Positions 23,929 through 27,821 of a stretch of 27,821 nt of DNA are shown in pieces. Positions within the stretch are counted from its first letter, which is position 1. Each line of letters starts with the position of its first letter. The notes beneath the pieces are model-generated. The model did no database searches. It worked only from the letters and a program-made list of their open reading frames with translations, and was not told where the DNA came from. A program made the position numbers and the translations under genes. Origin of the DNA: an uncultured Bacilli bacterium (GTDB lineage: Bacteria; Bacillota_I; Bacilli_A; RF39; UBA660); contig CAKPMY010000016.1 in NCBI GenBank assembly GCA_934168245.1, positions 1 to 27,821 of the forward strand, in the 5' to 3' direction.

Positions 23929-24579
23929 TTAACTTATTCTGTAATGGCCTACTATGTTACCATAGTGTTCTAAAATATCTTCTTCGTAATTAAGTTGCAT
24001 GGGATTTGCATGATGAATAATAAAATTTATGCCTTTTTTATTTCTTTTGTCAGAGACAATACCAATATGTTTTTCAAATATAACAATGTCTCCTCCTTGC
24101 CAAGCAGATATATCAGTGATGTCAGTAGTTAGAGAAATGGCATTATTGGCAAAATATATTTTTAGGTTTTTAACTCTTCTAAAATCAATATTTTTATCAA
24201 TGACAGAGATATTATATAGTTCTTTATTGCTTTTTATATCTTCGTTTACTAGGTCTTTTAAGTCGTAACCGGCATTTAAAAGAGCAAAGGCCACGACATC
24301 GGTACAGACTCCGTAGTTATCATTTGGATAGCCGGTTTCATAGTACTTACTTTTGTATTTAGGCTTGGTGGCGATATAGGCTCTGGTATTTTTTAAGATA
24401 TCGGTTTGATCGTCTAGACCATCGTTATCTTTATCGACTTGACTCTTATAGGTTTCAATACCAAAATCTTTGTTGGTGTATTTTTGGTGAGGAAGATAGT
24501 TTAGATAATAAAGAAGATATATTGAGAGAAAAAGTATTATTAATATTAGAATTGATAGGATGACTTTTCTTTTAGGCAT
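23929..24579 (-). CDS. DUF1287 membrane-anchored NlpC/P60-like hydrolase (216 aa)
   Basis: One N-terminal membrane segment (about 6-28) precedes an extracytoplasmic domain of DUF1287 type: VDKDNDGLDDQTDIL (Asp-rich, calcium-binding-like), TGYPNDNYGVCTDVV with likely nucleophile Cys92, NIDFRRVKNL, then GGDIVIFEKHIGIVSD with candidate His161, and HHANPM. The order fits NlpC/P60-like cysteine peptidases that act in the envelope; activity on cell wall is inferred. The ATG at 24579 is chosen over an in-frame TTG at 24600; it overlaps the previous gene by 8 bp, and no strong ribosome site is seen, so translation is probably coupled. Confidence 0.82.
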   Translation of the reverse strand: MPKRKVILSILILIILFLSIYLLYYLNYLPHQKYTNKDFGIETYKSQVDKDNDGLDDQTDILKNTRAYIATKPKYKSKYYETGYPNDNYGVCTDVVAFALLNAGYDLKDLVNEDIKSNKELYNISVIDKNIDFRRVKNLKIYFANNAISLTTDITDISAWQGGDIVIFEKHIGIVSDKRNKKGINFIIHHANPMQLNYEEDILEHYGNIVGHYRIS

Positions 24580-25252
24580 GAGGCGTACTTTCGTTGGCAA
24601 GGGTTTTTTCTAATACTTTAAGGGTCTCAATCGTATCTTTGTTTTCTCTTCCTAAAGCAAAGACCTGTTCTATTACTTGTGGGTTTGGATTTTTAATCTT
24701 TGGTGTTGCCCTTTTCATTTTTGAGGTTAGGGCAATAGTACCGTCTTCTTTATCACGAAGATATTCATAGTTTTTCTTCTCAGTGGCAGTTCCTAGAGTA
24801 AAACCTACCATTTCATAGGCTCCGCCGTCGTAATAGTCATTTAGTTCTAGGAAAGTATATGGACTATCTATGGGTTCTTGTCCTTCGTTAGATGTGTGAG
24901 AATTTAGTTGGGTTGAAAAATTAGTCTTTAGATTTTGATATATGGTTTTTAGTAATGACAAATATCTTTTTTTAATACTAGGATTTTCTAGTAAGGATTT
25001 CTCTCCTACTTCATCTATACTTGTTTCTGATAAAGTATAGTCTTTAAATGGTTCGTTAGTGTAATCAACTATTATTCCATTTATAATGTTACAGTAATGA
25101 CTTTTGGTAGGTGTTGTCATTTTTATTATTCTGCCTCCAAAAAGTGTATTAACGACTAGGGCTGTTATATCACTTTGACCAATATGGTAATCATCTTCGT
25201 TAAGACTTATTTCACTCCAAGAGCTTTCAATTATTTCATGTAATGCTTTCAT
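24572..25252 (-). CDS. YunG-like protein (226 aa)
   Basis: The first 85 residues match the YunG family: LHEIIESSWS, then IGQSDITALVVNTLFGGRI, HYCNIINGIIVDYTNEPF. YunG-type proteins are small and uncharacterised; here a further 140 mainly polar residues follow, with no similarity I recognise. The usual Cys in GQC is Ser. The ATG at 25252 is chosen over an ATG 27 bases upstream because GGAGG lies 6 bases before it. It is first in a five-gene run that ends at the terminator at 22142. Confidence 0.7.
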   Translation of the reverse strand: MKALHEIIESSWSEISLNEDDYHIGQSDITALVVNTLFGGRIIKMTTPTKSHYCNIINGIIVDYTNEPFKDYTLSETSIDEVGEKSLLENPSIKKRYLSLLKTIYQNLKTNFSTQLNSHTSNEGQEPIDSPYTFLELNDYYDGGAYEMVGFTLGTATEKKNYEYLRDKEDGTIALTSKMKRATPKIKNPNPQVIEQVFALGRENKDTIETLKVLEKTLANESTPHA

Positions 25253-25342
25253 TTTGTACCTCCGATTTTTAGTTTGCATTTTTATTATTTACACTTTCTT
25301 TGGCTGATTTAATTTTTAAACCAGAATATTGTCACTATAATT

Positions 25343-25351
25343 ATTCTAACA
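25343..25351 (-). promoter_or_regulatory. Weak extended -10 candidate for the five-gene operon
   Basis: The minus strand reads TGTTAGAAT about 90 bases before the ATG at 25252. No good -35 accompanies it, so the call is tentative. Confidence 0.3.
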
Positions 25352-25390
25352 TATTAAATATTTATTTGCATTATTTTTGACGTAGAACGA

Positions 25391-25939
25391 TTATTTATTA
25401 AGATAGAACTTAGTACTTTTAGGTAATTTTAGAGTTGATTTTTTGTGTTGTTCCAGCTCTAGGAGTTTTATTTTGTTTTCAATACCACCACCGTAGCCGG
25501 TTAGATTATTGTTAGTACCAATTATACGATGACAAGGTATAATTAGACAAATAGGATTCCAGCCTACGGCTCCACCTACTGCCTGGGCCGACATTTTCTG
25601 CAAGCCTTTTTTATGGGCAATTTCCTGGGCTATGTCGTTGTAAGTAATAGTTTTGCCGTAAGGAATATTGTTCATGATACTTATAACTTCTTCTCTAAAT
25701 GGTGTTAAGTTTTCTATTTTGTACTGGGGAGTAAAGGCTGGGGCTTTACCAGAGAAGTATGTGTCTAGCCAAGAAGTCGTTTGTGCAAAAATTTCTAAGT
25801 CTTTTTCTTGATAGACATCTTTATGTTTTTCTTGATCTGTTGACTTTTCAAACCATAAGCCGGTTAGATAAGTTCCGTCACTAGTCATGTACATATCTGA
25901 AAACTCGGTTGGAGTTTGATATTTTTTTATGTATTTCAT
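25391..25939 (-). CDS. ogt: Methylated-DNA--[protein]-cysteine S-methyltransferase
   Basis: Suicide repair of O6-alkylguanine by transfer of the alkyl group to a cysteine. The acceptor Cys136 lies in IPCHRIIG, and the DNA-binding and active-site context (IPYGKTITYNDIA, AVGGAVGWNP, GYGGGIENKIKLLELE) is complete. PCHRI replaces the common PCHRV. Length 182 is normal for the Ogt-type enzyme with an N-terminal domain. No AdaA-type regulator is fused or adjacent. It has its own weak promoter near 25972 and GAGGTA before the ATG. Confidence 0.95.
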   Translation of the reverse strand: MKYIKKYQTPTEFSDMYMTSDGTYLTGLWFEKSTDQEKHKDVYQEKDLEIFAQTTSWLDTYFSGKAPAFTPQYKIENLTPFREEVISIMNNIPYGKTITYNDIAQEIAHKKGLQKMSAQAVGGAVGWNPICLIIPCHRIIGTNNNLTGYGGGIENKIKLLELEQHKKSTLKLPKSTKFYLNK

Positions 25940-25971
25940 AGTATTACCTCGATATTAGCACTTTCTTCTTT

Positions 25972-26001
25972 AGAATAACACAGATAGAATAATTTGTTCA
26001 A
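25972..26001 (-). promoter_or_regulatory. Promoter of ogt
   Basis: The minus strand reads TTGAAC, 18 bases, TATTCT, ending about 30 bases before the ATG. The -35 is good and the -10 fair. Confidence 0.45.
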
Positions 26002-26052
26002 GAAATGTATTTTGAATGGAATGGATTTTAGTAGGGATTGTTTTATTATTTA

Positions 26053-26083
26053 AGAAAAAAAATTAGACCTTGTGATCTAATTT
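26053..26083 (-). terminator. Terminator of the 190-aa protein gene
   Basis: On the minus strand AAATTAGA and TCTAATTT form a perfect 8-bp stem with an 8-base loop inside a longer T-run. It starts two bases past the stop at 26085. Confidence 0.85.
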
Positions 26084-26084
26084 A

Positions 26085-26657
26085 TTATCTTGTTTTAAAT
26101 GTTAGCCATTGACCATTAATTAAGACATCTATGGTGTTATCTCCACTTAGTTGGTAACTAAAGTCGCCGTCAAAGTTTGATTGATCATTTTCAGTTGGTA
26201 CTTGATCGATTTCAACATGAGAAGTTATTTTTCCGTCCATAACTCCACATCTGGCTTCGTCACTTACTTCACCAGTATCATAATAAAGTTTACCATTTAC
26301 TTTAATGATTCTTTCATATAACTCGTTTTCTAGTTCACCTTGTTCGAAGACGATTATTTTTTGACTTTTTAGTTTTTTAATGTCGGATGAGGAGAATACT
26401 TTTTTATAAAATTCCTCTTGGTTGTTGGGTTCGTTTATCTTTAAGCCTACTACTACAACATTTTTGTCTTCATCAACGTAGTTATAACTATAATTTGGTA
26501 TTTCATCTAAATTGTCCATTATATAGTTTATAATTTGGCTGTTAATGGTTTCGGGATCTAAGGCATTGGCCTTTTTATTTAAGTAACTTAAAGTAAAACC
26601 AGCGATTAGACCTAGAATAAAGATAATTAGTAAAATGATGATTCTTTTCTTTTTCAT
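26085..26657 (-). CDS. Single-pass membrane protein, unknown function (190 aa)
   Basis: A basic start (MKKKR) and one membrane segment (about 5-25) precede an acidic outer domain. The latter half reads EARCGVMDGKITSHVEIDQVPTENDQ in part (long form not given), ending in INGQWLTFKTR, and resembles uncharacterised Clostridia/Bacilli proteins; I cannot name the family. The extracytoplasmic domain holds one cysteine. Unlike its neighbours it has no clear ribosome site next to the ATG; AAGG lies over 20 bases upstream in a small ACAAG/CTTGT hairpin, and a four-codon ATG frame ends across the start, hinting at translational control. A promoter at 26717 and a terminator make it monocistronic. Confidence 0.8.
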   Translation of the reverse strand: MKKKRIIILLIIFILGLIAGFTLSYLNKKANALDPETINSQIINYIMDNLDEIPNYSYNYVDEDKNVVVVGLKINEPNNQEEFYKKVFSSSDIKKLKSQKIIVFEQGELENELYERIIKVNGKLYYDTGEVSDEARCGVMDGKITSHVEIDQVPTENDQSNFDGDFSYQLSGDNTIDVLINGQWLTFKTR

Positions 26658-26716
26658 ATTTTTTTCATCACAAGATATACCTTGTAAAGTCCTTTCTTTT
26701 TTATTTCTGTACTTTT

Positions 26717-26745
26717 ATTTTACCACTTTTTCTTTACTTTTCCAA
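26717..26745 (-). promoter_or_regulatory. Promoter of the 190-aa protein gene
   Basis: The minus strand reads TTGGAA, 17 bases, TAAAAT with TGG directly before it (extended -10). It leaves a leader of about 55 bases. Confidence 0.6.
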
Positions 26746-26793
26746 ATCTTATGCAAGCGGCTTATCATACAAATTAAGTTCTAACCTTATACA

Positions 26794-26922
26794 TTACTCA
26801 ACAAAGAATACCAGAAATACGAATACTATTATTGTAAAAATTGGTAGCATTCTATAAATAAACTTCACATATTTCCGACTTTCTTTTCTTGCAATATATC
26901 CTCTTGTTATATATAATACCAC
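26794..26922 (-). CDS. Possible small membrane peptide (42 aa)
   Basis: A GTG-started frame encodes a basic stretch (RKESRKYVKFIYR) followed by a strongly hydrophobic end (LPIFTIIVFVFLVFFVE). The arrangement is that of a small membrane protein with a positive cytosolic arm. The ribosome site is weak and the frame stays open upstream of the GTG for 14 codons without an ATG. Chance cannot be excluded, since AT-rich DNA often encodes hydrophobic runs. Confidence 0.25.
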   Translation of the reverse strand: MVLYITRGYIARKESRKYVKFIYRMLPIFTIIVFVFLVFFVE

Positions 26923-26968
26923 ATTTTTCCGTTTTCGGTAGATTTTTTTGTTTTTTCTTTCATTTTAC

Positions 26969-26991
26969 AAAAAAGCTTTTTTTGCTTTTTT
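26969..26991 (-). terminator. Terminator of the Cna-B-like gene
   Basis: On the minus strand AAAAAAGC and GCTTTTTT pair around a 7-A loop. The hairpin starts in the TAA stop codon. Few GC pairs make it weak. Confidence 0.6.
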
Positions 26992-27536
26992 TAATTATCA
27001 GCTAATATTATTTGACCATCTTTTATTGGTATATTTGGAAAACTTGCATCAGTAAGCATTATATTTCTAAGCGGTGCTGCTGGGTTTGCTATCTCAACAG
27101 TTTGAGTTGATGTAGTCATAATAATAGATTTTACAGAATCATCAAATGTATGTCCTCCATCACTTGTTATCTGTTTATAATATATTTCAGTACTGTCTGT
27201 TGGAGCAAACGGAACATTATTAAACACTGCATTTCCATCATGATCAGTTATTGCTTCTGCTCCCGTTATAGTACCTGAACTATCTGTTCTTATAAATTTT
27301 GCTCCTATAATTTGTACGCCACTAACAGGATCCCCCGTATCAGTTACATGCAAAGTCAATGTTCCTTTCGCACTTATTGTAAAAGCATAATCATTCGTGC
27401 CTTCTATTATGATTACCTTTTTAGGATCTAAAGTAGAAGCATCATAACCCCCAACTACTGCTGTTGCATTATATACTCCATCAACCAACTCTATACTTCC
27501 TTTCCCATTGGTTATTGGGATTGTATGTCTTGCCAT
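26991..27536 (-). CDS. Cna-B/prealbumin-like beta-sandwich protein (181 aa)
   Basis: The N-terminal 60 residues (MARHTIPITNG, then a VVGGYDAST segment) lead into a Cna-B/SpaA-like domain: GTLTLHVTDTG, SGVQIIGAKFIRTDSSG, TDHDGNAVFNNVPF, YYKQITSDGGH, then a Thr-rich strand. The end reads LTDASFPNIPIKDGQIILADN in outline, matching the end of the gene before it. No signal peptide, sorting motif or membrane segment is seen, unusual for a surface adhesin and more like a phage-tail or cytosolically assembled particle protein. Codon use differs from the window (no CTAG from 26641 to the end). An AGGAGGG site lies 11 bases before the ATG. Function unknown. Confidence 0.72.
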   Translation of the reverse strand: MARHTIPITNGKGSIELVDGVYNATAVVGGYDASTLDPKKVIIIEGTNDYAFTISAKGTLTLHVTDTGDPVSGVQIIGAKFIRTDSSGTITGAEAITDHDGNAVFNNVPFAPTDSTEIYYKQITSDGGHTFDDSVKSIIMTTSTQTVEIANPAAPLRNIMLTDASFPNIPIKDGQIILADN

Positions 27537-27821
27537 ATTATCATTTTCCCTCCTTTTATTCTTATATTTGGATAATTGGCATCCATTAACCTTATTGTAA
27601 TAAGATGTTTTTTACTATTTGGATTATTACTACCAATGTTTATGCAATAAGTTTCGTTTTTCTTTGCAATTAAAGGCACTATAAACTTATTACTTTTAGA
27701 AATAATGATTAATTTATAGACTTTTCGATCACAAATAGGTATTTTAATCTTACCAATTTCTTCCGAAAAAGATTCAAAAACAACTTTATTACATTTATCT
27801 TTTAAAATAAGTTTTGCATTT
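27512..27821 (-). CDS. 3' part of a gene sharing a C-terminal motif with its neighbour
   Basis: An open frame enters from the right edge (first full codon at 27820) and ends with TAA at 27512-27514, about 102 residues. It overlaps the Cna-B-like gene by 25 bp. The sequence is beta-rich (FESFSEEIGKIKIPICD, KFIVPLIAKKNETYCINIG) and ends with IRLMDANYPNIRIKGGKM, close to the end of the next protein (IMLTDASFPNIPIKDGQI). The two are probably related or work together. The frame is too long and structured to be chance; the rest lies outside the window. Confidence 0.65.
   Translation of the reverse strand, partial: NAKLILKDKCNKVVFESFSEEIGKIKIPICDRKVYKLIIISKSNKFIVPLIAKKNETYCINIGSNNPNSKKHLITIRLMDANYPNIRIKGGKMIIWQDIQSQ

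Larger units (their letters stand above)
26658..26990. other. 333-bp gap between the membrane protein and the Cna-B-like gene
   Basis: It holds the promoter at 26717-26745, a possible small membrane peptide at 26794-26922 and the terminator at 26969-26991. The rest is AT-rich with no repeat, RNA gene or longer frame that I can support. Confidence 0.6.

Noticed and set aside
24580..24600. TTG start for the DUF1287 gene
   Set aside because: It would add seven residues without a ribosome site; the ATG at 24579 gives a typical basic start before the membrane segment.
1..27821. tRNA, rRNA, prophage integration site or replication origin
   Set aside because: No cloverleaf, rRNA segment, att-like direct repeat or DnaA-box cluster was noticed by eye.

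Overview
The window comes from a low-GC Firmicutes-type bacterium. A small-genome gut lineage of Bacilli/Mollicutes relatives is the best guess. DNA is strongly AT-rich, leaders carry AGGAG-type ribosome sites, TGG is used for Trp with TGA as stop, and terminators are short hairpins with U-tracts. Every gene I accept lies on the minus strand, so transcription runs from high to low coordinates. Many promoters carry an extended -10 (TGnTATAAT) with a weak -35. No tRNA, rRNA or CRISPR array was seen.

In the direction of transcription: the right end (27821-26991) holds a cut-off gene and a 181-aa Cna-B/prealbumin-like protein that share a C-terminal motif and differ in base usage from the rest. 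Next are a gene-poor 333-bp gap, a single-pass membrane protein (26085-26657) and an O6-alkylguanine-DNA methyltransferase (25391-25939). A five-gene operon follows (25252-22152): YunG-like, DUF1287 hydrolase, CmpB-like membrane protein, Nudix, transglutaminase-like. A two-gene ABC exporter (22073-19756) sits behind an operator-like palindrome.

The most unusual locus is 19602-15909: two adjacent paralogues (549 and 670 aa) made almost wholly of a 26-residue repeat (about 12 and 19 units), with an mTERF-like N-terminal region and a shared C-terminal domain. I do not recognise them as a described family. After them come an Mbeg1-like (DUF2974) alpha/beta hydrolase with an anchored helical protein, then a complete Bce-type peptide-antibiotic module (response regulator, intramembrane-sensing kinase, ABC ATPase, permease; 13899-9335). 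A BceR-type operator precedes the regulator gene, and a near-match lies within an inverted repeat before the ABC genes.

The left third carries a chloramphenicol-acetyltransferase-like gene behind tandem 39-bp repeats; a CsoR-type repressor, mnmA and B3/4-domain operon; a uracil-DNA-glycosylase-like/cytidylate-kinase-like pair; and two fused ATPase-permease (MacB/FtsX-type) genes. The first ten codons of another gene run off the left end.

The common themes are envelope stress and peptide export (three ABC systems and one two-component system), nucleotide and tRNA maintenance, and the repeat-protein pair.
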